From Phosphoribacter sp037045055 (lineage in GTDB: Bacteria; Actinomycetota; Actinomycetes; Actinomycetales; Dermatophilaceae), in contig JBAOHJ010000002.1 in the NCBI GenBank assembly GCA_037045055.1, positions 248,001-312,000 on the forward strand: DNA of 64,000 nucleotides, written 5' to 3'. The translations under genes and the position numbers were made by a program. Positions 8,043 to 16,983 of the stretch are shown in pieces; the stretch's first letter is position 1, and each line of letters begins with the position of its first letter. The notes beneath the pieces are model-generated. The model did no database searches. It saw only the letters and a list, made by a program, of their open reading frames with translations, and was not told the origin of the DNA.

Positions 8043-9287
8043 ATGACAGCGGGTCGTCGATCGCGTGGAAAGCTCGCGGCCGCGGTAGCCCTGGTGGCGG
8101 TCGTCGCTGTGGGCCTGGGGGTGTGGTTCACCCGCCGCGCCGAGCCGTCCACGGCGGCCACCACGACGACCGTACGCGCGGCGCTGACCTCGATGAGCCA
8201 GACCGTCAGCGCCACCGGCACGATCGCACCGAAGACCCAGTCGAACCTGCGCTTCGCCTCCGCCGGCACGGTCTCGGCCGTCAACGTCCAGGTCGGGGAC
8301 CGGGTGAGCGCCGGCCAGACCTTGGCCGCCATTGACCCGACGGATCTGCGCCACGCGCTGAGCGCCGCCCAGGCCGGCGTCGACGCGGCATACGCGAATC
8401 TGACCTCGGTGCGCAGCAGCACGACCGCGACGACCACCCAGATCTCGGCGGCGAACTCCCAGGTCAGCTCCGCGGTCGCCAAGCGCGACACGGCCCAATC
8501 GGCCCTCGCCGCGGCCGAGCTCACCTCCCCGATAGCCGGCACGGTCGCGGTCGTTAACGTGGCCGTGGGTGACGTCGTCAGTGCCGGGGGGACCTCCTCG
8601 GGCGCCGGGGCATCGGGCGCGGGGGCATCGGGCGGGTCCGGGGCATCGGGCGGGTCGGGCAGCACGAGCGCCGCGTCCAGCTCCGGGGCCAGCATCGTCG
8701 TCATCACCACCGACGCCTGGGTGGTCAACACCTCGGTCTCGGCCGCCGACCTGGCCCTGGTCAAACGCGACCTGCAGGTCCAAATGACGCCCACCGGTGG
8801 CAGGGCCCTCGTCTTCGGCACGGTGTCCTCGGTCGGCGTCATCGCGACGACGACGAGCGGAGTGGCCAGCTTCCCCGTCGTCGTCGACGTCACGGGTTCT
8901 CCCCAGGGTTTGTATGCCGGCGGTACGACGAGCGTGTCGATCCTCGTCAAGGAGGTGCCCGACGCCCTGGCCGTGCCCACGGCGGCGATCCGCACCGACG
9001 CCGGGCGCACCGTGGTCACCAGGGTCGTCGACGGCCAGCAGACGACCACCCCGGTGACCCTGGGGATGGTGCAGGGCGCGCTCACCCAGATCACCGCCGG
9101 GCTCGGCGAGGGCGACGAGGTGCTCGTCGAGACCCGTGCCGGCGCCGGGAGCGGCGGGCCCGCCGGGGGCACGTCGACGCGCACCCGGGGGGCCGGTGCC
9201 ACCGGGGCGCCGGGAGCGGGCCAAGGCCAGCAGGGCCAGGGTGGGGGCGGCCAGGGGCCACAGGCGCCGGTCGGGCCGGGCTCGTGA
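8043..9287 (+). CDS. MacA-like periplasmic adaptor (membrane fusion protein)
   Basis: First gene of a five-gene export operon. The 414-residue product has an N-terminal membrane anchor (about residues 12-30, AAAVALVAVVAVGLGVWF), then the split biotinyl/lipoyl half-motifs GTVSAVNVQVGDRVSAGQTL and ELTSPIAGTVAVVNVAVGD, a short coiled coil between them and a beta-barrel region. Residues about 190-215 are Gly/Ala/Ser repeats, and the C-terminus is again Gly/Gln-rich. In MacAB-TolC the adaptor links permease to outer-membrane channel; in a Gram-positive it probably acts on the outer face of the membrane. Spaced well from a GAGAGGCAGG ribosome site. The next gene overlaps its stop by GTGA. Confidence 0.9.
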   Translation: MTAGRRSRGKLAAAVALVAVVAVGLGVWFTRRAEPSTAATTTTVRAALTSMSQTVSATGTIAPKTQSNLRFASAGTVSAVNVQVGDRVSAGQTLAAIDPTDLRHALSAAQAGVDAAYANLTSVRSSTTATTTQISAANSQVSSAVAKRDTAQSALAAAELTSPIAGTVAVVNVAVGDVVSAGGTSSGAGASGAGASGGSGASGGSGSTSAASSSGASIVVITTDAWVVNTSVSAADLALVKRDLQVQMTPTGGRALVFGTVSSVGVIATTTSGVASFPVVVDVTGSPQGLYAGGTTSVSILVKEVPDALAVPTAAIRTDAGRTVVTRVVDGQQTTTPVTLGMVQGALTQITAGLGEGDEVLVETRAGAGSGGPAGGTSTRTRGAGATGAPGAGQGQQGQGGGGQGPQAPVGPGS

Positions 9288-10072
9288 GCGCCGTGTTCGC
9301 CGAGGCCGACGCCGACCGCAGCGCCGAGGATCTCCGCTCGCCCACCCCCATCCTCGCGCTGCGTGGGGTCGGCAAGGTCTACTCGAGCGGCTCGCTGCAG
9401 GTGCGGGCGCTGGAGGGTGTCGACCTGGTCGTCGAGGCCGGGGACTTCGTCGCGGTGCTCGGTCCGTCCGGATCGGGCAAATCCACACTCATGCACATCG
9501 TCGGCTGCCTCGACGTCCCGACCGAGGGGGTCTACCAGCTCACCGGCGTCGACGTGTCGAGCATGGACGAACGCGCCCTGGCGCACGTGCGCAATCAGCG
9601 GATCGGCTTCGTGTTCCAGCAGTTCAACCTCCTGCCCGCCCTGTCAGCCTGGCGCAACGTCGAACTTCCCCTGGTCTACGCCGGAGTCTCCCGAGCCGAA
9701 CGCCGGGCCCGGGCCCTGGCGGCGCTGGCCAAGGTGGGCCTGGCCGACCGGGTCGACCACCGCCCGGGCGAGCTGTCCGGGGGCCAGCAACAGCGGGTGT
9801 CGGTCGCCCGGGCGCTGGTCACCGATCCCGACCTGCTGCTGGCCGACGAGCCGACCGGCAATCTCGACTCGGCCTCGACCGCCGAGATGCTCGCCCTCTT
9901 CGCCGACCTGCACGAGCAGGGTCGCACCATCGTGCTCATCACCCACGAGCACGACGTCGCCGCCCAGGCAGACCGTTCGGTGACCATCCGCGACGGGCGC
10001 ATCGTGGAGTCGACATCGCCCCACCTCGGCCCCGGCCCGGCCGCTGCGGGCTCTGGCGAGGGCGCCCCGTGA
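9284..10072 (+). CDS. MacB/LolD-type ABC transporter ATPase
   Basis: 262-residue ATPase of the MacB/LolD/FtsE class. Walker A GPSGSGKST lies near residue 62, the signature is LSGGQQQRVSVARAL, Walker B LLADEPTGNLDS, and the H-loop ITHEHDVAAQADR. The IGFVFQQFNLLPALSAWRNVELPL segment is a strong marker of this class. It powers the mechanotransmission-type permease encoded next. The GTG start overlaps the preceding stop and its own stop overlaps the next GTG, so three genes are translationally coupled. A 30-residue N-terminal lead is a little longer than usual. Confidence 0.93.
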   Translation: MSAVFAEADADRSAEDLRSPTPILALRGVGKVYSSGSLQVRALEGVDLVVEAGDFVAVLGPSGSGKSTLMHIVGCLDVPTEGVYQLTGVDVSSMDERALAHVRNQRIGFVFQQFNLLPALSAWRNVELPLVYAGVSRAERRARALAALAKVGLADRVDHRPGELSGGQQQRVSVARALVTDPDLLLADEPTGNLDSASTAEMLALFADLHEQGRTIVLITHEHDVAAQADRSVTIRDGRIVESTSPHLGPGPAAAGSGEGAP

Positions 10073-11298
10073 GTTGGCTGGAGACCGTGCGCACGGCATA
10101 CGAGGCGATCCGGGTGCGCCGGATGCGCTCGGCGTTGACCATGCTGGGCATCCTCATCGGCATCGCCGCGGTCATGCTCACCGTCGGGCTCGGCCAGGGA
10201 GCGCAGAAGCAGGTCACCGACCAGATCAACAAGCTCGGGTCCAACCTGCTCATCGTCACCCCGGGGAGCACCACCTCCGTGGGCGGCGTCCGTGGGGGAT
10301 TCGGCAGCGCCACCACCCTCACCGTCGACGACGCGGCGCTGCTGGCCGACGCAGGGGTGTGCCCCGACCTCGCCGCGGTGGCGCCGACGTCGCAGACCTC
10401 GACCGCCCTGGTGGCCGGATCGGCCAGCTGGACGGCTAACGTCGTCGGCACCTCGCCGGACTGGCCGAGGGTCCGGGCGCGCAGCGTCGTTCAGGGGCGA
10501 TTCTTCACCGCCGCCGACGTGCTCGCCGAGAACGCCGTCGCCGTGCTCGGGTCGACCACGGCCAGCCAGCTGTTCGGGGCCCAGTCCGCGGTCGGTCAGT
10601 CCATCGGGGTCAAGGGCCAGACCTTCACGGTGATCGGCCTGCTCGACACCGAAGGGTCGACGGTCGGCGGCGACCAGGACGACCTCGTCGTCGTCCCGGT
10701 GTCGACGTATGCCGCCCGGGTCACCACGAGCAGCAACCCCCGTGCCGTCTCGACCATCTACCTCGAGGCCAAGGACCCGCAGTCGTTGTCCGCGGCATAC
10801 CAGGAGGCGAGCAATGCCCTGCTCAACGCGCACGGCGTCACGGCCGCCGCGGCCGACTTCACGGTCAGCAGCCAGCAGGCGATCGTCGACACGGCGACCA
10901 CCACCACGCGCATCCTCACCGTGCTGCTGGCCAGCATTGCGGCGATCTCGTTGCTGGTGGGCGGGATCGGCGTCATGAACATCATGCTCGTCTCCGTCAC
11001 CGAACGGATCCGCGAGATCGGGCTGCGCAAGGCCCTAGGGGCCACCCCGGCGGCGATCCGCCGCCAGTTCCTCGTCGAGGCGAGCATGCTCGGGCTCGCC
11101 GGTGGCCTGGCCGGGCTGGCACTCGGGGTGGTCGGGGCCCTGGCGCTCACCCGGTTCATCACCATCACCGTCGCGATCTCCCCGCTGGCCTCGGCCGTCG
11201 CCTTGGTCGTCTCGCTCAGCATCGGCGTCGTCGCCGGTGTGTACCCCGCGAGCCGGGCCGCCCGGTTGGCTCCGATCGACGCCCTGAGGAGTGAATGA
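10069..11298 (+). CDS. MacB-type ABC permease (FtsX family)
   Basis: 409-residue permease with the four-helix MacB/FtsX architecture: a first helix near residues 20-40 (SALTMLGILIGIAAVMLTVG), a MacB periplasmic core domain of about 230 residues, and three helices in the last 130 residues with the conserved VTERIREIGLRKALGA coupling helix. Such permeases do not move substrate through the bilayer but drive export from the outer face. Start is the GTG overlapping the ATPase stop. Nearby genes give no cargo; macrolides, peptides and lipoproteins are all known for the family. Confidence 0.92.
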   Translation: MSWLETVRTAYEAIRVRRMRSALTMLGILIGIAAVMLTVGLGQGAQKQVTDQINKLGSNLLIVTPGSTTSVGGVRGGFGSATTLTVDDAALLADAGVCPDLAAVAPTSQTSTALVAGSASWTANVVGTSPDWPRVRARSVVQGRFFTAADVLAENAVAVLGSTTASQLFGAQSAVGQSIGVKGQTFTVIGLLDTEGSTVGGDQDDLVVVPVSTYAARVTTSSNPRAVSTIYLEAKDPQSLSAAYQEASNALLNAHGVTAAAADFTVSSQQAIVDTATTTTRILTVLLASIAAISLLVGGIGVMNIMLVSVTERIREIGLRKALGATPAAIRRQFLVEASMLGLAGGLAGLALGVVGALALTRFITITVAISPLASAVALVVSLSIGVVAGVYPASRAARLAPIDALRSE

Positions 11299-11299
11299 C

Positions 11300-12154
11300 A
11301 TGCGCCGCACCGCAGCCCTCGTCGCCGTGGTGATCCTCACCGGATCCGGCGTGACGGCCTGCTCGTCCGGGTCCGCTCCCGGTGGCCCGACGGCGGCCAC
11401 CACGCCCACCGGTGCCCCGTCCGGCCGTGGCGGGCAGCCGGGTCAGGGCGGGCAGCGCCAACCCGCGGTCAGCGGGCTCGTCGCGGCGGTGTCCGGCACG
11501 ACCATGCAGGTGCAGAGCCAAACGAAGCAGACCGCGGTGAGCTGGACACCGGCCACCGTGTTCACCCGCCAGAGCGCCGCCGCCCTGGCCGACGTCGTCG
11601 CCGGCGCGTGCGTCGTCGTCCGATCGGCCGGCGGGTCGGGGGCAACCCCGACGTCCACCGGGCCGCTGCTCGCCGCGACCGTCCAGATCGCGCCGGGCAG
11701 TGCCGACGGCACGTGCGGCGCTCGCGCGGACGGCCTTCCCGGCAGCGGGGGTCCCGGCGGTCTGGGGGGGTCGCCGGACGGCGCACCCGCCGGCGCGCCC
11801 TCGGGTATGCCGTCCGGCGCGCCCAGGGACGGCCAGGGCGGCTTCGGCGGGTTCGGGGCGTTCGGCAGCGTAGTCGCCGTCGACGGGGCGGGCTTCACGG
11901 TCTCCGAGACCCTGCGAACCGGGGCGTCGCAGAGCCCGACGCCGCGCTCGGTGGCGGTGGCGACCGGTCCGGGCACGGCATACACGAAGGTCCTCCCGGC
12001 GACGGCCGGCGAGGTGACGGTGGGCCGGTGCGCCAGCGCCACCGGCCAGACCGGAGCCACCGGGGCGCTGACGGCGGCGACCGTGCTGCTGCGCGATCCC
12101 GTCGGCGGCTCCTGTACCGGCGGCGCCCCGACCACAGGGGCCACGGGTGGCTGA
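11300..12154 (+). CDS. lipoprotein with DUF5666-like repeats in MacAB operon
   Basis: 284-residue secreted lipoprotein. The first 20 residues are a signal peptide ending in lipobox GVTAC, so the mature protein starts at Cys and is membrane-anchored outside. Two beta-rich repeats follow, each starting with a V-x-A-V-x-G-x-x-x-x-V pattern (GLVAAVSGTTMQVQS and GSVVAVDGAGFTVSE), resembling DUF5666 modules, joined by a Gly/Pro/Ser-rich linker with SGAPSG-type repeats. ATG at 11300 is preferred to GTG at 11291 because AGGAG lies 8 bp before it. It sits between permease and second adaptor, so it is likely an accessory of the exporter. Function is not otherwise known. Confidence 0.75.
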   Translation: MRRTAALVAVVILTGSGVTACSSGSAPGGPTAATTPTGAPSGRGGQPGQGGQRQPAVSGLVAAVSGTTMQVQSQTKQTAVSWTPATVFTRQSAAALADVVAGACVVVRSAGGSGATPTSTGPLLAATVQIAPGSADGTCGARADGLPGSGGPGGLGGSPDGAPAGAPSGMPSGAPRDGQGGFGGFGAFGSVVAVDGAGFTVSETLRTGASQSPTPRSVAVATGPGTAYTKVLPATAGEVTVGRCASATGQTGATGALTAATVLLRDPVGGSCTGGAPTTGATGG

Positions 12155-13889
12155 TCGCACCGTCCTGGTCGTGCCGCGACGGCGCTGGCTGCCGTTGAGC
12201 ATCGTCCTGGCTGTCGCGGCGCTGGTCGTCGCGGCAGGCTCCGCGCTGGCCCGTGGCCTGCCCGAGCAGGCCGGCGATGCCGGCCGGTATCGCACCGCGC
12301 TGGTGGCCACCGGCTCGGTCCAGCAGACGCTGACGCTCACCGGCACCGCGGCAAGAGTTGGTCAGGTCACTGTCGGCTTCCCGATGTCGGGCACCGTGGC
12401 CACGGTCGACGTCGCGGTGGGCGACCAGGTCGCCTCAGGACAGCGCCTCGCGACCATGGATGCCACCGCGCTCGACCAGGCCGTACTCGATGCCGAGAGC
12501 ACCCTCGAGCAGGCCCGGGCGACCTGGGAGAGTGACGAGGGCGCCGCGGCCTCGGCGTCGCCGGCTGCGGCCACGTCGTCGGCGGCGGCGTCATCGGCGT
12601 CCGGGGCGGGGGGCCCCGCAGCGGGGCAGGTCGATCTGACCGCCCTAACCACTGCGGGCGCCCAGGTGGCCGCCGCCCAACGGGCCGCCGACACCGCCTG
12701 TCTGGGCTGGCTGGGGGATCCCGGCGTCGGCCCCGCGTCCACGTCCGGTGCCGCGGCCGGCTCGACGAGCTCTACCGGCTCCACCGGTTCGACCGGCTCG
12801 GGAGCCTCGACCACCACCGGCAGCGGCCCGGGGACGGACGTCAGCGACGGGGCCACGAGCTCGACCGCGACGGGCGATCCCACGAGCGTCGAGCCGCCCA
12901 CCCATCCCACCCTGGCCGACTGTCGGGCCGCGCTGACCGCGGTGACCACGGCGCAACGGCAGCAGAGCCAGGTCGCAGCCGCGGCGGCGGCGGCCCTCGC
13001 CAGGGCGGTGAGCGCCGGGTCCGCGGCGAGCCCCGGGTCCGCGACGACCGCGCGGGCGGGGACCGGCTCCGCGGCGGCGGCCGGTGCCGCGGGTGGGACT
13101 GCCCAGCGCGCCAGCGCTGGGGCGGCGCAGAGCACCGAGGCCAAGCTCATCCTCGACGCCTCGAGCGTCACCACGGCCGAGGCCGCCCTGGTCAAGGCGC
13201 GCAGCCAGCGGGCCGCCGCCGACCTGACTGCGCCGAGCGCCGGGGTCGTAGGCTCGATCGCGCTGAGCCCCGGCGGGTCGAGCACCCCCGGGTCGGGCAT
13301 CGTGCTCGTCACTCCGAGTGCGGTCGAGGTCACCGTGTCGGTGCCGCTCGCGAACCTCCCCAGCGTCGCCGTGGGCCAGCGGGCCACGGTGACGCCTGCC
13401 GGCGCGGTCCCCGTGACCGGGGCGGTGGCCTCGATCGCGATGCTGCCCAACTCGACGAACGCGACATCGCCGGCGTACGACGTCGTCGTGTCGGTGCCCG
13501 AGGCGGGGGACACCCTCGCAACCGGAGCCAAGGCCTCGGTGGCCATCTCGACCAGCCGCGTCGACGACGTGCTTACCGTGCCCGTATCGGCGGTGACGAC
13601 CGTCGCCACCGGCACCGGGTCGGTGGGCGTGCTCAAGGACGGCGTGGTCTCGTCAGCGACGGTGCGCACCGGCGTGGTGGGACAGGGGCGGGTGCAGATC
13701 CTCTCCGGGCTGACCGCCGGCCAGACGGTCGTACTGGCCGATACCGCGGCGGCCTTGCCCACCAACGGCTCCGGGGGATTCCGGGGGGTCGGTGGCGGCG
13801 GCGGGATCGCCGGGGTCGGCGGGGCGCCCGCGGGTGCGCCCGCCGGTGGTGGGCCGGTGCCCGGCGGTGGGGGTCGCCCGGGCGGCTAA
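12147..13889 (+). CDS. second membrane fusion protein of the MacAB-like operon
   Basis: 580-residue adaptor overlapping the lipoprotein gene by 8 bp. A membrane helix occupies residues about 12-32. GFPMSGTVATVDVAVGDQV and the later DLTAPSAGVVGSIALSPGG are the two lipoyl half-motifs; between them lie long Ala/Ser/Gly/Thr-rich insertions including STGSTGSTGSGAS, making it much larger than the first adaptor. The tail (about residues 545-580) is Gly/Pro-rich (GGFRGVGGGGG, GAPAGGG). Two adaptors for one ATPase/permease pair is unusual; they may form a mixed assembly or serve alternative cargoes. Last gene of the operon, converging on the esterase gene with a 6-bp gap. Confidence 0.82.
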   Translation: MADRTVLVVPRRRWLPLSIVLAVAALVVAAGSALARGLPEQAGDAGRYRTALVATGSVQQTLTLTGTAARVGQVTVGFPMSGTVATVDVAVGDQVASGQRLATMDATALDQAVLDAESTLEQARATWESDEGAAASASPAAATSSAAASSASGAGGPAAGQVDLTALTTAGAQVAAAQRAADTACLGWLGDPGVGPASTSGAAAGSTSSTGSTGSTGSGASTTTGSGPGTDVSDGATSSTATGDPTSVEPPTHPTLADCRAALTAVTTAQRQQSQVAAAAAAALARAVSAGSAASPGSATTARAGTGSAAAAGAAGGTAQRASAGAAQSTEAKLILDASSVTTAEAALVKARSQRAAADLTAPSAGVVGSIALSPGGSSTPGSGIVLVTPSAVEVTVSVPLANLPSVAVGQRATVTPAGAVPVTGAVASIAMLPNSTNATSPAYDVVVSVPEAGDTLATGAKASVAISTSRVDDVLTVPVSAVTTVATGTGSVGVLKDGVVSSATVRTGVVGQGRVQILSGLTAGQTVVLADTAAALPTNGSGGFRGVGGGGGIAGVGGAPAGAPAGGGPVPGGGGRPGG

Positions 13890-13895
13890 CGCGGT

Positions 13896-14792
13896 TCAGC
13901 CCCGGATGGAGCCGACCATCGCCGCCCGCGCGGCCCTCGCCTCGGGCAGCGGCAGGATCGGATAGACGTGCACGAGACCCGCCCCCTCGTGGTAGTCGAC
14001 CGGCACCCCAGCGGCCGTCGCCAGCTCGCGCAGCCGCCGGGCGTCGTGCAGCAGCAGGTCGCGCGTGCCGACGAGCACGGTGATCGGGCCGAGCCCGTGC
14101 AGGTCGCCGAACAGCGGCGACACCAGCGGGTCGTCCGTCGGCAGGTCGCCGGCATACAGCTTCCCGGCCTGCACGAGCCGGGCGACGCTGAGGATCGGGT
14201 CGCGAGTGACCGACTCGTCGATCCGCGGGTCGGTCATCGTCACGTCGAGCCATGGGGCGACGAGCACCAGGCGGGGTGCGGTCAGGCCCCGGTCGCGCAG
14301 CCGCTGGGCGACGGCCAGGGCGAGCCCGCCTCCGGCCGAGTCCCCCATCACCGTGACCAGCCCGGGGTGGGCCGCCGCGGCGAGCACGTCGGCGACGATG
14401 TCCGCGGCCGTCGGCACCGTGGTCGCCGCCGTCGCGCCGGGTGGGAGCGGGTAGATCGGCACGGACACCTGCGCGGGCACGAGCGTGGCCATCCGGCGGC
14501 ATACCCGCCAGTGCGCGCGGTCGATCTCGCCGACGTAGCCGCCGCCGTGAAAGTAGACCACCCGGTGGCGCGGCTGCCCGCCGGTCCGGGGGGCCATCTC
14601 GTAGACCCGCCAGCCGTGGTCGCGATGCAGCCCGAGGGTGACGTGCCGGTCCAGCGAACGCGGGGGTGCGAAGTGCGGCGGGCGGATCTGCGCGGCCAGC
14701 ATCTCGGCGGCCATCCCCTGCTCGTCCTGGGCCCGGCGATGCACGCCGAGGCGGATCAGGCCGACGAGGGCGGCGTTCACGAGGCTGGGCAT
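13896..14792 (-). CDS. alpha/beta hydrolase (hormone-sensitive lipase family esterase)
   Basis: 298-residue alpha/beta hydrolase. The oxyanion-hole motif HGGGYVG (about residues 80-86) and nucleophile elbow GDSAGGG (about residue 150) define the hormone-sensitive-lipase/family IV esterases; the acid (PLVSPLFGD) and His (EGAGLVHVYP) regions are recognisable near the C-terminus. Such enzymes hydrolyse short-chain esters in the cytoplasm. The length is normal. No signal peptide. It is read toward the MacAB-like operon and is separated from the acyl-CoA synthetase gene by 28 bp, so the two leftward genes may be co-transcribed. Confidence 0.88.
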   Translation of the reverse strand: MPSLVNAALVGLIRLGVHRRAQDEQGMAAEMLAAQIRPPHFAPPRSLDRHVTLGLHRDHGWRVYEMAPRTGGQPRHRVVYFHGGGYVGEIDRAHWRVCRRMATLVPAQVSVPIYPLPPGATAATTVPTAADIVADVLAAAAHPGLVTVMGDSAGGGLALAVAQRLRDRGLTAPRLVLVAPWLDVTMTDPRIDESVTRDPILSVARLVQAGKLYAGDLPTDDPLVSPLFGDLHGLGPITVLVGTRDLLLHDARRLRELATAAGVPVDYHEGAGLVHVYPILPLPEARAARAAMVGSIRG

Positions 14793-14820
14793 GACCCCGA
14801 GGGTATGCCGCGGCGCCGGG

Positions 14821-16233
14821 TCAGCGGGTCAGGCGTCCCTTGAGGACCTTGCCCATCTCGTTGCGCGGCAACGCATCCACGAACCTGACCTCGCGGGGGC
14901 GCTTATGGGCGGACAGCTGCTCGCCCACGTATGCCGCCAACGCGGCGCCGTCCGGCGCCGGCGACCGGGCGTCGCCGCGCGGGACGACGTACGCGACGAT
15001 CCGCTGCCCGAGATCGGGGTCGGGCAGCCCGACGACGGCGCACTCGCCCACCCCTGGGTGGCCCAGCAGCACGGCCTCGATCTCACCGGCGCCGATCCGG
15101 TAGCCCCCCGACTTGATGAGGTCCACCGACTCCCGCCCGACGATCCGGTGCACCCCGTCGGGGCCGATCGTCGCCAGGTCGCCGGTGCGGAACCACCCGT
15201 CGGCGGTGAACGCGGTCGCGGTGTCCTGCGGGCGGCCGAGGTACCCGTCGAAGACGGTCGCGCCACGCACCTGCAGCCGGCCCACCGTCGCACCGTCGTG
15301 CGCGACCGGCACGTCCGCCTCGTCGCGCAGCCGAGTCCGGACGCCGGCGATCGGCACGCCCACCGACCCGGCCCGCCGAGGCCCGTCGGCGCGGGTGGCC
15401 ACGGTGATCAGCGTCTCGGTCATGCCATAGCGCTCGGCCACCCGGTGCCCGGTCAGCGCCTCGATCCGGTCGAACACCGGTGCCGGCAGGGCCGCGCTGC
15501 CCGACACCAGCAGCCGGGCCGGTGCCAGGGCCGCCGCGTGCCGGGGCGCGTCGGCGATCCGGGACCACACCGTGGGCACCCCGAAGTACATCGTCGCCCG
15601 GTCGGCGACGGCGGCGTACGCCGCGGGGGTGGGGCGCCCGACGTGGATCACCCCGCCACCGCGGCGCAGCGGGCCCAGGACTCCGAGGACGAGGCCGTGG
15701 ACGTGGCAGAGCGGCAGCCCGTGCGCCAGCACGTCGGCGCCGGTCCACGCCCACGCGTCGGCCAGGCCGTCGAGCCCGACCGCCAGGGCCCGGCGGGTGA
15801 GCGGCACGCCTTTCGGGGGCCCGGTGGTGCCCGAGGTGTACAGGACCAGGGCGACCCGGCTCGGGTCGTGGGCCCGGGCACGGTATGCCGCGCGCCGGCC
15901 CGGCTCGACGCGCAGCCACGGCAGCGGCGTCGTCCCGGGGTCCGGCCCCACCCAGGCCTGGGCGCCACTGTCGCGCACGAGGTGCTCGCGTTCCTGCACG
16001 CCGCTGTCGGGCGGCACCGGCACGACCTGCACCCCGGCGAGCACGCCGCCGACGACGGCCACCACGGTCGGCAGGACGGCAGCGGCCCGCACGGCGACCC
16101 GGTCGAGACCCTCCACTGCGGCCGCGACGCCGGACGCGGCGGCCAGCAGATCGGCATACGAAATCGTCGTCTCGCCGACAGTGACGTCCTGGGCGGAGCC
16201 GGCGAGCAGCCCGGTCAGCACCGGCTCATCCAT
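14821..16233 (-). CDS. acyl-CoA synthetase (MatB-like AMP-dependent ligase)
   Basis: 470-residue adenylate-forming enzyme that activates a carboxylic acid with ATP and joins it to CoA. Motifs: P-loop YTSGTTGPPKGVPL, AERYGMTET, GWFRTGDLATI, GYRIGAGEIE, and the catalytic Lys region RNEMGKVLKG at the C-terminus. The compact size and KSGGYRIGAGEIEA are most like actinobacterial MatB, a malonyl/methylmalonyl-CoA synthetase, but substrate assignment is only moderate. ATG at 16233 overlaps the end of the upstream phosphodiesterase gene by 8 bp, so both belong to one leftward operon. Confidence 0.87.
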   Translation of the reverse strand: MDEPVLTGLLAGSAQDVTVGETTISYADLLAAASGVAAAVEGLDRVAVRAAAVLPTVVAVVGGVLAGVQVVPVPPDSGVQEREHLVRDSGAQAWVGPDPGTTPLPWLRVEPGRRAAYRARAHDPSRVALVLYTSGTTGPPKGVPLTRRALAVGLDGLADAWAWTGADVLAHGLPLCHVHGLVLGVLGPLRRGGGVIHVGRPTPAAYAAVADRATMYFGVPTVWSRIADAPRHAAALAPARLLVSGSAALPAPVFDRIEALTGHRVAERYGMTETLITVATRADGPRRAGSVGVPIAGVRTRLRDEADVPVAHDGATVGRLQVRGATVFDGYLGRPQDTATAFTADGWFRTGDLATIGPDGVHRIVGRESVDLIKSGGYRIGAGEIEAVLLGHPGVGECAVVGLPDPDLGQRIVAYVVPRGDARSPAPDGAALAAYVGEQLSAHKRPREVRFVDALPRNEMGKVLKGRLTR

Positions 16234-16828
16234 CGGCGGGCCGGCCCAACGGCAGGGTGGCGACGGTCTCGTAGCGGGGACGGCGAGCCGGCCCCTCCCG
16301 CAGGTGGGAGGCGACGAGCTCGACCTGCTCGACCGGCCACTCGGGCCCCCGGTAGGTGTCGAGCACGCGCAGCCACCGAGTCGCCTCGATGGGGGGGCGC
16401 GGGCGGGCCAGGGTGACATGCGGGACGAAGGCTCGGCCGTCCGCGGCGGCACCGGCGGCGTTGGCCGCGGCCCGGGCTCCCGCGGCGAGCCGGTGCAGCG
16501 GCCGATCCACCGGTCCGCCGTCCACGTCGCCGCCGGCCACCGGCGTCACCGCGAGCCAGAGCACCACCGACCGGCCGGCATGGGGGAAGGCCCCCGCGCC
16601 GCCGATCCGGACGGCGAACCGGGCCTGGCGAGCCGCAGCCGCCGAGAGTCGCTCGACGAGCTCGTCGACGACGTGCTCGGGCACCGCGGCGAGGAAGGCC
16701 AGCGTCACGTGCCACTGATCGGGGGCGGACCACCGCAGCCCGGCCCGCGGCTCGAGGAACTCGGCGAGGTGATCGCGCACCCGCTGCGGCGGCACGACGG
16801 CGACGAACATCCGCTGGCCCATGCCCAT
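16226..16828 (-). CDS. thpR: RNA 2',3'-cyclic phosphodiesterase (2'-5' RNA ligase family)
   Basis: 200-residue 2H phosphoesterase. Two H-x-T-x motifs, HVTLAF near residue 43 and HVTLAR near residue 135, line the active site and are the hallmark of ThpR/LigT. These proteins hydrolyse RNA 2',3'-cyclic phosphates and can join 2'-5' tRNA half-molecules in vitro. ATG at 16828 is used, giving MGMGQRMFVAV; an upstream ATG would add a Gly/Arg lead. It starts the operon with the acyl-CoA synthetase; the two functions have no known link. Confidence 0.88.
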   Translation of the reverse strand: MGMGQRMFVAVVPPQRVRDHLAEFLEPRAGLRWSAPDQWHVTLAFLAAVPEHVVDELVERLSAAAARQARFAVRIGGAGAFPHAGRSVVLWLAVTPVAGGDVDGGPVDRPLHRLAAGARAAANAAGAAADGRAFVPHVTLARPRPPIEATRWLRVLDTYRGPEWPVEQVELVASHLREGPARRPRYETVATLPLGRPADG

Positions 16829-16983
16829 CAGCCTGACATGCCCACGGACCCCGCCGGACGGCATCGTGGCCCGAGGGTCCGCGAGGCCATCGAAACGGCT
16901 GTGACGAGGGCGGCAGTTGCGGCCCGGGGGCCGGCGGCGCGCGCAGGATGGTGATGACGCCGGGGTATGCGCGGAGGTGCCCG

